A stretch of DNA of 64,000 nucleotides from Clostridia bacterium. GTDB lineage: Bacteria; Bacillota; Clostridia; UMGS1883. The position numbers and the translations under genes were made by a program. The stretch is taken from the NCBI GenBank assembly GCA_017505525.1, contig JAFVPB010000056.1, forward strand, positions 1 through 64,000, read 5' to 3'. The notes under the pieces are model-generated. The model was not told the origin of the DNA. It searched no databases and worked only from the letters and a program-made list of their open reading frames with translations. Below, piece after piece: positions 16,955 through 25,332 of this stretch (positions within the stretch are counted from its first letter, which is position 1; each line of letters starts with the position of its first letter).

Positions 16955-17774
16955 TATGCTTCGTTATAATAACGATTGTTTGTATCTTGTGAAAAAAACT
17001 ATATACACCTCCGAAGAAAACGGCACAAGCTTTTTTAAGGCAATTGATAATCGCACAAAAAGAATTGTGGGCATAAAAGAAATAGTTGCTCCTGATAAAA
17101 AGAGTGCAGATGAGCTTAAAAAAGAAATTAATATGCTTATAACACTTGAAAAATATTCAAGGAACATTCCTGTTTTATACGATTTTCATATAAGCGGAAA
17201 TACAATTTATATGATAATGCAATACATAGAGGGCGAATCACTGAGAGATGTTTTTAGCCGAGAAAAGAGTGCCGTGCTTACAGAAAAAACAACAAAGAAA
17301 AATTTAATGCGCCTTAAAAAGCTTGGCTATGCTCTTAGTGAAATTCACAGGTGCAACGGTATTCAGCACAAGGATTTAAAACCCGAAAATATTATTTTAT
17401 CAGATAATGAAATGAATTTAAGCGTAATCGATTTCGGGCTTACGGGAATAGGAGCACTTCGCGGAACGGGAACTCCTTTTTACAGAGCACCCGAGCAAAG
17501 CAAAAGCTTCCGCGGCGTGCAAAGATGCGACAGAATAGATATATTCAGCTTTGGGCTTATAATGTATGAGGCGTTAACGGGCGAAAGAATGGAATTTATG
17601 AAAGACCTTATTCTTTCTTCCGATGGAAAACACTGGAGAGAGATTAAAGAGATTAATAATCCTTTTGTTCCTAAAAAGCTTAACGATGTTTTGAAAAAAT
17701 GCCTTGCTTTTGACCCCGAAGAACGTTATGAAAACGGAGGAAGATTGGTATGCGACCTCAGGAAACTGATATAA
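16944..17774 (+). CDS. Eukaryotic-like Ser/Thr protein kinase
   Basis: A 276-residue soluble protein kinase with no transmembrane or PASTA region, unlike the housekeeping PrkC kinases. All catalytic elements are present: Lys45 (VGIKE), Glu61 in helix C, HKD at 142-144 with DLKPEN following, DFG at 163-165, and the RAPEQ activation-segment end. The start is TTG at 16944 with GGGAGG upstream. It overlaps the pseudokinase gene at its 5' end and a 51-codon gene at its 3' end, so translation of all three is likely coupled. Its natural substrates may be the neighbouring helicase or membrane proteins; this is inference. Confidence 0.88.
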   Translation: MKNNMLRYNNDCLYLVKKTIYTSEENGTSFFKAIDNRTKRIVGIKEIVAPDKKSADELKKEINMLITLEKYSRNIPVLYDFHISGNTIYMIMQYIEGESLRDVFSREKSAVLTEKTTKKNLMRLKKLGYALSEIHRCNGIQHKDLKPENIILSDNEMNLSVIDFGLTGIGALRGTGTPFYRAPEQSKSFRGVQRCDRIDIFSFGLIMYEALTGERMEFMKDLILSSDGKHWREIKEINNPFVPKKLNDVLKKCLAFDPEERYENGGRLVCDLRKLI

Positions 17775-17905
17775 AGAAAGAAAAACTTGCCGTGTTTGAC
17801 GAAACTGACGCTTCTTTTCTTTCGGAAAACACGGAATTTTACGAAGTATTAGATAAGCTTGATTTAGAGGAGACGGTTTTCGATGGAGAACAGAGAGAAT
17901 CTTAA
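17750..17905 (+). CDS. Small acidic protein (51 aa) bridging kinase and helicase genes
   Basis: A short gene starting MRPQETDIKKEKLAVFDE and ending FDGEQRES. It overlaps the kinase stop by 25 bp and the helicase start by 23 bp, in a different frame from both. GGAGG lies 9 bp upstream of its ATG. The region between the kinase stop and helicase start has no other coding explanation, and the peptide is rich in Asp and Glu (about one third) with several Ser/Thr, which could suit a kinase substrate or adaptor. I do not recognise it. Confidence 0.6.
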   Translation: MRPQETDIKKEKLAVFDETDASFLSENTEFYEVLDKLDLEETVFDGEQRES

Positions 17906-20900
17906 ATTATACGATACCCCTCAAAAACTTAATCTTACTGAAACGCTCTGGTATGTTCCCGAGGAGCCGCTTATCTTTTTCGCCTATGATAATAAGGTGG
18001 AAAAAATGGAGTGCTCTTTTGAAGATGCGGTTGAAAATTTATGCTTTAGCGATATTCTCGAGCTTGGAGATATTTATCAGGACGATAAGGGTAATATAAA
18101 CTTTAAAATTATGAAGAAAGATTACCTTTTTTACTGCAGATTAAGCACCGACTATAACAATATCGTTATTAACACAATAAAAAAAGATGCTTTGGCATTT
18201 GAGAAAAAGAGATTTATCAAAAGCGACAGAAAAGCGGTAAGGCTTAAGGAGTGCGGGGCAGATTGCTATGTCAGAGAGGGTAATACAAATAATCTTATTA
18301 CCGGTTGCGGAATCGATCCCAAGACTAAAAGTATGTATAGCCCCGAAAGAATGAGTGCAAACTCTTTTAACGCATTAAAGGAGTTTATACTTGAAGATGA
18401 TAATTTCCATATAGATGGGACAGGCTTTTTCTCGCAAAGAATACTGAAAACAGTTAAGGATTATACAAATATTGAATACGATATCGAGAGAGAAAAAGCA
18501 CTTAACGACCCCGGTATAGCTTATGTATCCCGAAAAAGCCTTAAAGGGCAGATGGACGAGAATCAGAAATATATTTACGAATTCATTTGTCTTCCTTTCG
18601 AGGCAGAGGACTACCGCGCGGGCAGTGAAATATTTGTTCAGGTAGAGCGCGACGATGGAAGAGAAGACATTGAATACGGAAATATTATTTTAATAGACGA
18701 ATATGAGGACGACCTTAAGAGAGTTGTTGTTTCGTTCAAGGATCAATTTAACGAGCGTGAACTCCCCGAAAGCGGTGGGGAAATCAAAAAAACAGCTAAT
18801 GCTACGCAAAAAAGAGTGCGCCTTGAAGTTATAAATCAGTTCAAGAGAAAACAGGTTAAAGCTCAGTATATGTATAAAACCTTTGAAACTTTTGAAACCG
18901 ATGGATTTGACGAAAATATTGATACAGATCCTGTTTTTGAAAGCATGAAACAAAGAGGAGCTATGAGTAATCCTAGTCAGCGTGAAGCAATAAAAGCCGG
19001 TATGCAGACAAAGGATATTGCGCTTGTGCTTGGCCCTCCCGGAACAGGTAAAACAACGGTTATTGTAGAATGGGTGCTCCATTTTATAAAGGAAAAGAAG
19101 AAGGTGCTTATTTCCTCGAAAAACAATAAAGCGGTAGACAATGTTTTTGAAAGAATTGCTCAGTTCCGCCAGCAGGAGGAATATAAAGACCTTGGAATGA
19201 TAAGAATAGGAAATTCCGATAAGGTACAGGCAAATGTGCGCGAATTTTTGCCTGAAAATCAGCACGCACAAATTTTTTCAATAATAACGGGAAGTACCAC
19301 AAAAAGCACTTCAAAGACAAAAGAAGATATTAATACAATAAATTCTGTTAAAGCTCAGCTTCAGAAAATTACAGACCACAGTAAAGAATTTTTCACAGTT
19401 AAAAGAAATCTCGGTGCTAAATATTCTTCTCTCAGGAAAATGGGAGAGGAGCTTGTAGCTCTTAAAAAAATTATAGATACGTTAAAAAGCGAACGTATAC
19501 AACTTCTTACTGATATCAACAGCAAGAAAATATATCTTGAAGAGGCAGAGAAAAAAGGCTTTATTATGAAGCTTTTAACAAGCTTTATCACAAAGAGAGT
19601 GAAAAAGCAGTATGAAGAGCTTAAGGTTCGTGCAGAGGATATTTCTATCTATAAAGCAAAGGTTGAAGAATACAACCAGAAGGCACTGAAATTCAGGAAT
19701 GAATATGAAAACGAAGACCTTAAAAAGCTTAAGGAAGAATTTTTAAGTGCGCGCGAGAAAACATTTAAGGAAGAAATGGGTATCGAGGCAAAATTTTCTC
19801 TTCCTATGGGCGATATAAGCTACATATTAAACGAAAGCGAAGAAGAATTTATTTCGCTTACAGAAAAAGTAAAGGATACCGACAGAAAGCTTAACAACAT
19901 AAAAGATATTATTACAGAATGGGAAGATATGGTGCGTGATAAGGATAACAACGTGCTTTCTGAAATTCTTATCGGTAATGCTTCGATTGTTGGGGCAACG
20001 TGTATCGGTATAAATTCCAACAGAGTTTTCAGAAATGTTGATTTCGACGTTGCAATTATCGACGAGGCAGGCCAGATTCAGATTCACGATGTTATTGTGC
20101 CTATGTCGAGAGCTGAAAAAACTCTTATGCTTGGCGACCATAAGCAGATTCCTCCAAGTGTTGATGAGGAAATGCTTGAACGCTGTAATAATGCCCACAT
20201 AAAAACAGAGCTTCTTAAAAAGAGCTTCTTTGAATATGTGTTTGAAAGAAACCGTTTTCCCGAGGAAAACAAGTTTATGCTTGATACACAATTCCGTATG
20301 CCTGCGGAAATTGCAGATATTCTTTCAAAGAAATTTTACGATGGAAAGTATCTTTCCTTTGAAAAGAAAGTGGGACTTCCATCTCTTTGTCCCGAAATTT
20401 TCAAGCGTCCCTTTGTAATTATCGACACATCGGATAATCCACCATCATACCGCCACGAACACACGGTTGACGGAAAATGCTATAACAAGTGCGAAATTGA
20501 TATGGTAACAGCTCTTCTTGAAAAGATGAAGGTGGGAGAGGGCAATCCCATTGTTTCACTTGACGAAATTGGCATTATAACGCCATATAAAAGACAAGCT
20601 GAAATGATGCGTGAAAACGTTCACAAGCATTTCAATCTGCTTTCAAAAACACAGGTTGAATCAATGATAGCCACTCTCGACAGTTTCCAGGGACAAGAGC
20701 GTGAGATGATTATTTACAGCTGTACACGAAGCAACGAATGGAATTCAATCGGATTTTTATCGGAGCTCAGAAGAATTAATGTTGCTATGTCGAGGTGTAA
20801 AAAGCAGCTTGTTCTGGTAGGCGATTTTAATTTCCTTACTAACTGTTCAAGTATGTCGGAAGATGATTTTGGTCCAATGGAACAGCAGGAAAATGCAGAT

Positions 20901-21056
20901 GCAGAAAATATTGAAGAAATTCAGGAAGATGAAAAGGTTATGAAAGAAAGGCAGAAGATGGAATTTGCCCTTTTCATGCGGGACATTGTAGATGCTGTTA
21001 AAGGCGGAAGCGGAGAATACATAATGTCGAAGGAGTTTAGCCATGGCAGAGAATAA
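17883..21056 (+). CDS. UPF1/DNA2-NAM7-like superfamily 1 helicase
   Basis: A 1057-residue AAA/SF1 helicase predicted to translocate on DNA or RNA using ATP. Motif I is GPPGTGKT at 384-391, motif II DEAG from Asp727, motif III GDHKQIPPS, motif IV region with Gln803 (TQFRMPAEI), motif V SFQGQE at Gln936 and motif VI NVAMSRCK near 970. Residues about 480-640 form a long Lys/Glu-rich coiled coil inserted between motifs I and II, like the stalk of UPF1-type enzymes. The first ~340 residues are an unrecognised accessory domain. No nuclease motif is seen. It lies in the middle of the eight-gene cluster, overlapping the genes on both sides. Confidence 0.88.
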   Translation: MENRENLKLYDTPQKLNLTETLWYVPEEPLIFFAYDNKVEKMECSFEDAVENLCFSDILELGDIYQDDKGNINFKIMKKDYLFYCRLSTDYNNIVINTIKKDALAFEKKRFIKSDRKAVRLKECGADCYVREGNTNNLITGCGIDPKTKSMYSPERMSANSFNALKEFILEDDNFHIDGTGFFSQRILKTVKDYTNIEYDIEREKALNDPGIAYVSRKSLKGQMDENQKYIYEFICLPFEAEDYRAGSEIFVQVERDDGREDIEYGNIILIDEYEDDLKRVVVSFKDQFNERELPESGGEIKKTANATQKRVRLEVINQFKRKQVKAQYMYKTFETFETDGFDENIDTDPVFESMKQRGAMSNPSQREAIKAGMQTKDIALVLGPPGTGKTTVIVEWVLHFIKEKKKVLISSKNNKAVDNVFERIAQFRQQEEYKDLGMIRIGNSDKVQANVREFLPENQHAQIFSIITGSTTKSTSKTKEDINTINSVKAQLQKITDHSKEFFTVKRNLGAKYSSLRKMGEELVALKKIIDTLKSERIQLLTDINSKKIYLEEAEKKGFIMKLLTSFITKRVKKQYEELKVRAEDISIYKAKVEEYNQKALKFRNEYENEDLKKLKEEFLSAREKTFKEEMGIEAKFSLPMGDISYILNESEEEFISLTEKVKDTDRKLNNIKDIITEWEDMVRDKDNNVLSEILIGNASIVGATCIGINSNRVFRNVDFDVAIIDEAGQIQIHDVIVPMSRAEKTLMLGDHKQIPPSVDEEMLERCNNAHIKTELLKKSFFEYVFERNRFPEENKFMLDTQFRMPAEIADILSKKFYDGKYLSFEKKVGLPSLCPEIFKRPFVIIDTSDNPPSYRHEHTVDGKCYNKCEIDMVTALLEKMKVGEGNPIVSLDEIGIITPYKRQAEMMRENVHKHFNLLSKTQVESMIATLDSFQGQEREMIIYSCTRSNEWNSIGFLSELRRINVAMSRCKKQLVLVGDFNFLTNCSSMSEDDFGPMEQQENADAENIEEIQEDEKVMKERQKMEFALFMRDIVDAVKGGSGEYIMSKEFSHGRE

Positions 21057-22092
21057 AGACGAAAAAAGAACCTTTAATTTCAGATACATAGATAATCCCG
21101 ATAAAACGCTGCAAAAATGGGATAAACTTAATGAATCATTCAGGGAATTCGGAAAAATTGATTTTTTCTTTGGTTTTCTTTGCCCGATATGTATTGCTGA
21201 AATAGACATTGAAGAACGTGTGCGCGGAGAGTATTCAACAATAGAAAAGCTGATTTTAAAGCTTTATTATAACGGTCTTACCGAAGCGGAAGTGCTTTCC
21301 GATGTTACAGGGCTGAATATTGAAATGGTAAAGAATATTCTATCAGTGCTTGAAAACGGCTATGGGCATATTAAAGACGGCGTGCTCACTGAGGACGGAC
21401 TAAATTCCCTTGAAACCGATATTAATATTCAGCGCTATGAAACTACAAGGCAGATTCAGATAGAAGCTCTTACGGGATGTGTGCTTGTGCCCGAGCTTTC
21501 GCAAACAATATCGGGTGAAAACCCCTATTATGATTCAGGCGAGCCGTACAACATAAAAAAGTATCCGCCATCCGAGAGTGTTATAGTTAATCTTAAACGC
21601 GATTTTGCCGATATACTAAACGAATATCAGGAATATGAATCGGGAATATTCGATAGAAATATTGAAATGATTAACTCAATAGAGATAGAGGGAAGCATAA
21701 GTGTTGAATGCTTTATGGTTAAGTATTCATTTCTTCCTCATCCTTTTATTGTTCTTCCGTCGCAGGCGGCAAGGTTTGTAAAATGGGTGCCTGTTGCAAT
21801 TTCACAGTCAAATAAAGAAGCAATGGATAAGCTTGGAATTAAATTCGACCGCGAGGTTGTTGTGTGCAGCGATGAGAAAATAGAAAAGATAGTTGAAATC
21901 TATAAAACAATAATTGAAGAGGATGAGAAAAAGATAACTAGGTTTGAAAATACGAAACCTGATCAGTTTACTAAAAGAAATCCTGAAACAAAAAGCTTTG
22001 ATACATACCGTATTAAAGAAGATTATAAAAATGCAACTCCCATTGTGCGAGACTGGTGCTTTGGAAAAGTTGAGTATTGCGAAAAGATATAG
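21043..22092 (+). CDS. Unknown protein of the kinase/helicase cluster (349 aa)
   Basis: A 349-residue soluble protein that I do not recognise. It has an isolated CPIC pair near residue 47, a likely winged-helix segment at about 65-125 (IEKLILKLYYNGLTEAEVLSDVTGL followed by a beta hairpin and EDGLNSL), and a mixed alpha/beta C-terminal region. The helical-turn-winged segment suggests nucleic acid or protein binding. It overlaps the helicase gene by 14 bp and is followed 11 bp later by the zinc-finger membrane protein gene, so it belongs to the same transcript. Confidence 0.6.
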   Translation: MAENKDEKRTFNFRYIDNPDKTLQKWDKLNESFREFGKIDFFFGFLCPICIAEIDIEERVRGEYSTIEKLILKLYYNGLTEAEVLSDVTGLNIEMVKNILSVLENGYGHIKDGVLTEDGLNSLETDINIQRYETTRQIQIEALTGCVLVPELSQTISGENPYYDSGEPYNIKKYPPSESVIVNLKRDFADILNEYQEYESGIFDRNIEMINSIEIEGSISVECFMVKYSFLPHPFIVLPSQAARFVKWVPVAISQSNKEAMDKLGIKFDREVVVCSDEKIEKIVEIYKTIIEEDEKKITRFENTKPDQFTKRNPETKSFDTYRIKEDYKNATPIVRDWCFGKVEYCEKI

Positions 22093-22103
22093 GAGGCGGT
22101 TAA

Positions 22104-22688
22104 ATGGCGTGGAAATGTACTTGCGGCACGCAGAATGAATTATATAATTTAATTTGCCATAGCTGCGCAGAAGAAATACCACAGCGTGAACGAAATAAAA
22201 TATACCGCCGCGAGCTTATGCACCAGATTGAAGAGTGTATAGTTTTAGCAAAAAACTCAAAGGCGGTAAGATTTGTTAAAGCACTTCTCATAGCACTGAA
22301 AAAGAAAATAACAGAAGTTCTGAGCGGAACAAGTAAAGAAGATTTAAAATTTGCAATTATTCCTGTTATCTTTATGTGTATTGTTATATTTAATATAATA
22401 ATTCAGGTAACAGGAAGAACGATAAGCCATTCACGGTTTATAAGAGAAGAAAGAAACCGATATTCTATTGAAAGAAGAACGGCTTTAAACGAAAATATCA
22501 GGCTTAAAATTAATTATGCTATAGCAGAAAGCGGATTTGCGGATGTTGATACACCGCAAAATGCCCCTGTGAAAGAGCATATCGAAGCTAAAAAGAGCCA
22601 TCTTCTTGAAAAAACGAAGATTGCAGTGAGCAATATTATAGAATACGTAGAAAGAGGGTATGAAAAATGTCGTTCATATTTCGAATAA
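22104..22688 (+). CDS. RanBP2-like zinc-finger membrane protein
   Basis: A 194-residue protein beginning with a compact zinc finger: Trp3, Cys5, Cys7, Asn11, Cys18 and Cys21, close to the RanBP2-type pattern W-x-C-x(n)-C-x3-N-x6-C-x2-C except that the first cysteine spacing is one. A single membrane helix follows at about 89-110 (IIPVIFMCIVIFNIIIQV). The remainder is helical and charged. The finger would face the cytoplasm, where the kinase and helicase are. AGGAGG precedes the start; the 3' end overlaps the next gene by 22 bp. Confidence 0.65.
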   Translation: MAWKCTCGTQNELYNLICHSCAEEIPQRERNKIYRRELMHQIEECIVLAKNSKAVRFVKALLIALKKKITEVLSGTSKEDLKFAIIPVIFMCIVIFNIIIQVTGRTISHSRFIREERNRYSIERRTALNENIRLKINYAIAESGFADVDTPQNAPVKEHIEAKKSHLLEKTKIAVSNIIEYVERGYEKCRSYFE

Positions 22689-23095
22689 TTTTTATTCTTT
22701 TGGATTTTGGAGTTAGTTTGTATCTTGTTTTTAACTCGGTTAAGGCAATGCACCAGGTTAAGGTGCAGGCTTCAAATATGCAGGACTTTTTGAATGCAAA
22801 AAAGGGATTTTATAACTGCGCAAAAATAAGTGTTGTTATAAAGCTTCTTTATTGGTTTATTATTCCCAAGGTTGACAATGTGATGCAGGTTTTAATTGCA
22901 GCCAGCCTTATATCGTATGCTCTTGTATTTATAGCAGCAATTATATATACTCTTCCGCTTCATATTTTCTCAAAAAAATTTCAGAAAACAAAATCGGGAT
23001 TATATTTTCATTTTATTAAACCACCGATTGTGATGGCAATTGCGATGTTTGTGCTTGCATGGTTTACAGTAGCACCCATTGTGCCTGTAAACTAA
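22667..23095 (+). CDS. Small integral membrane protein of the kinase/helicase cluster
   Basis: A 142-residue protein with four predicted hydrophobic segments (about 4-22, 55-70, 73-97 and 118-139). I do not recognise the family. Its start lies inside the zinc-finger membrane protein gene in another frame, so their translation is probably coupled and the two may form one membrane complex. No catalytic motif is visible. Confidence 0.6.
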   Translation: MSFIFRIIFILLDFGVSLYLVFNSVKAMHQVKVQASNMQDFLNAKKGFYNCAKISVVIKLLYWFIIPKVDNVMQVLIAASLISYALVFIAAIIYTLPLHIFSKKFQKTKSGLYFHFIKPPIVMAIAMFVLAWFTVAPIVPVN

Positions 23096-23110
23096 GCCGG
23101 GGAGGACAAA

Positions 23111-24457
23111 ATGAACAGGATATACAGCTATCATACTTTTTATTTTCCATTTGTGTGGAACATGGAAAGCATTGAATATGAAGATTACGTTAAAAGCTTT
23201 TCTTCCTCTCTGTGGAAATGCACAAATGATGATTACAAAGGAACTATAAGTTCCAACGCAGATTCTGATATTGACCTTGAGAAAAAATACAGGAAGTATC
23301 ATTATTTCAGCCGCTCTGCACGCGAAATTATAGGGGGAATGGGCGGAGGATTTGTTACAAACTTAACTTATGATTCGAAAAATGTGCATAATAAAGCCAA
23401 ATACGTAATTACAACAAAGGATAAAACATACGAGCTTTTGTTAAATGCAATAAGGCTTAAAATTTATAATACGGGAATAGCTATATTTATTTTTGAATGC
23501 AAAAATTCTCTTTATACTACAATCGACGATGTGAAGTGCATTAATGAATACGGCAGAAGAGTTTTTGCTCCGTTTTTAGGCGCAAGTTCTGTTATGTGTG
23601 CCGATAAGATGGGAATAAAATATCAGGACAGGGAAAGCTTTGCTGACCTTGAGAGTAAGTTCCGCCTTAAAACAGAGGGTGCAGTGGATTTAAACTATAT
23701 CCCCGAATTTATAACGGAACTGTTACCGCTTGATGTAAGAAAAAACATAGTGCCCGCAATAGATGACAGAATGTTTATAGCTTGCCTTGTAAACGATGAA
23801 AAGTATGCTGAAAGAGTTACGGATTATCAGCAAAGGGAGGATGTTTCAGAAGATTTATATGAATTTATCTTTGTGAACAAGCCTGCATTTTGCGGATGCA
23901 TAAATGAAAGCGAGAGGCTTAATCAGCTTGAAGGAGCAATCTATAAACGCTGGCTTGGCAAAAAGGGAGAGGGAGTAACGCTTTGGGGGATTACTCACAA
24001 TTCATTTATGGGTGTAACTTCTGTTGAGGCAGATTATCTTGTTGAACTTCCGTTTTTATGCTTGTATACTGAAATTCTGGCTCTTTGTATATGTCAGCGT
24101 GCTTCAATTTTAAGATTTGATTATCTTGCAAGTGAACTTTCACGTGGGTTTGAGAAAAAGGGAAGAAACTTAAGAACAAGAAAAATCAGAGATTTGATTT
24201 TCCTGCAGGAAAAGTATATAGCATTTTTAAACCAGTTTATGAACTGTGAAATAACAAGTCAGGAGCAGGGAATAGAAATATATAATTTGATACAGGAAAA
24301 AACCGATATAGACAGGGCTCTTTCACATCTTAGCGAGGAGATAAGAGTTATGTATGAAGAAGCAGGTGTAATACAGAATTTTAATCTTGGTAAATACGGT
24401 GCAGTTGTTGCAGTAGCTGCACTTTTGCTTCAAGCAGCCGAGTGGATTTTAGGATAA
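23111..24457 (+). CDS. Unknown protein with C-terminal membrane anchor (448 aa)
   Basis: A 448-residue protein with no recognised domain until a helical region (about 355-420) and a final hydrophobic helix, GAVVAVAALLLQAAEWILG. The long N-terminal part begins MNRIYSYHTFYFPFVW and is mixed alpha/beta. The architecture (large cytosolic head, helical stalk, C-terminal membrane tail) loosely resembles CorA-like or effector membrane proteins, but I see no GMN motif and make no such assignment. It is the last gene of the cluster, 15 bp after the previous one, with GGGGAGGA upstream. nadE starts 43 bp later. Confidence 0.6.
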   Translation: MNRIYSYHTFYFPFVWNMESIEYEDYVKSFSSSLWKCTNDDYKGTISSNADSDIDLEKKYRKYHYFSRSAREIIGGMGGGFVTNLTYDSKNVHNKAKYVITTKDKTYELLLNAIRLKIYNTGIAIFIFECKNSLYTTIDDVKCINEYGRRVFAPFLGASSVMCADKMGIKYQDRESFADLESKFRLKTEGAVDLNYIPEFITELLPLDVRKNIVPAIDDRMFIACLVNDEKYAERVTDYQQREDVSEDLYEFIFVNKPAFCGCINESERLNQLEGAIYKRWLGKKGEGVTLWGITHNSFMGVTSVEADYLVELPFLCLYTEILALCICQRASILRFDYLASELSRGFEKKGRNLRTRKIRDLIFLQEKYIAFLNQFMNCEITSQEQGIEIYNLIQEKTDIDRALSHLSEEIRVMYEEAGVIQNFNLGKYGAVVAVAALLLQAAEWILG

Positions 24458-24500
24458 TGGGAATACTTTATAGCAAATGTAAAAATGATGGAGAGATTTT

Positions 24501-25241
24501 ATGTTTAATGCAGAAAAAGTTAAAAACGAGTGTGTAGAGTGGATAAAAAAATTTTTTGAAGAAAACGGCAAAGGCTGTAACGCAGTTGTCGGAATATCGG
24601 GAGGTAAGGATTCCTCGGTTGTTGCTGCACTTTGCGCAGAAGCTCTTGGAAAAGAACGCGTAATTGGAGTTCTTATGCCAAACGGAGAACAGGCAGATAT
24701 TGATTGTGCAATAAAGCTTGTAGAGCACCTTGGTATAAAATACTATATTGTGAATATAAAAGACTGCGTTGAGGGAATGCTTAAAAGCTTTCCTGAAGGA
24801 ATTGAGATTTCACAACAGACCATTCAGAATATACCGCCAAGAATAAGAATGGCAACGCTTTATGCAATAAGTCAGTCAAACAACGGGCGCGTTGCAAACA
24901 CGTGTAATCTTTCGGAAGATTGGGTTGGCTATTCAACTCGCTACGGCGATGCGGCAGGCGATTTTTCGCCTTGTTCGAATTTAACTGTTGCCGAGGTTAA
25001 AGAAATCGGGCACTTATTAAAGCTTCCGTATGACCTTGTTGAAAAAACACCGATTGACGGATTGTGCGGAAAAACAGACGAAGAAAATCTTGGCTTCACC
25101 TATGCTATGCTCGACAGATATATCCGTACAGGAGAAATCGAGGATATGGAAAAGAAGAAGCTTATCGATACAAAGCATAAAAATAATTTGTTTAAGCTTG
25201 AGATGATGCCAAGCTTTAAACCAACAAAAGAGGATGTTTAA
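24501..25241 (+). CDS. nadE: NAD+ synthetase, ammonia-dependent
   Basis: A 246-residue enzyme that converts deamido-NAD+ to NAD+ with ATP and ammonia, the last step of NAD biosynthesis. The PP-loop SGGKDSS is at 33-39, and the deamido-NAD binding stretch NTCNLSEDWVGYSTRYGDAAGDFSP is intact. The short form lacks a glutaminase domain, so it depends on free ammonia or a partner. AGAGATTTT precedes the ATG. The last codons of the gene repeat the sequence of the terminator arm that follows 42 bp downstream. Confidence 0.95.
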   Translation: MFNAEKVKNECVEWIKKFFEENGKGCNAVVGISGGKDSSVVAALCAEALGKERVIGVLMPNGEQADIDCAIKLVEHLGIKYYIVNIKDCVEGMLKSFPEGIEISQQTIQNIPPRIRMATLYAISQSNNGRVANTCNLSEDWVGYSTRYGDAAGDFSPCSNLTVAEVKEIGHLLKLPYDLVEKTPIDGLCGKTDEENLGFTYAMLDRYIRTGEIEDMEKKKLIDTKHKNNLFKLEMMPSFKPTKEDV

Positions 25242-25282
25242 ATTCTCCAGAGCGCAAATCTGAAAATTTCTTCTATCCCCTG

Positions 25283-25332
25283 AAAAAAGAGGATGTTTAA
25301 AAACTTTTTTGTTTTTAAACATCCTCTTTTTT
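25283..25332. terminator. Bidirectional terminator between nadE and the acyl-CoA ligase gene
   Basis: A perfect 22-bp stem (25283-25304 with 25311-25332) with a T6 loop and flanking A/T runs separates two convergent genes. Seventeen bases of its left arm are also found at the end of nadE (25226-25242). Confidence 0.9.
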
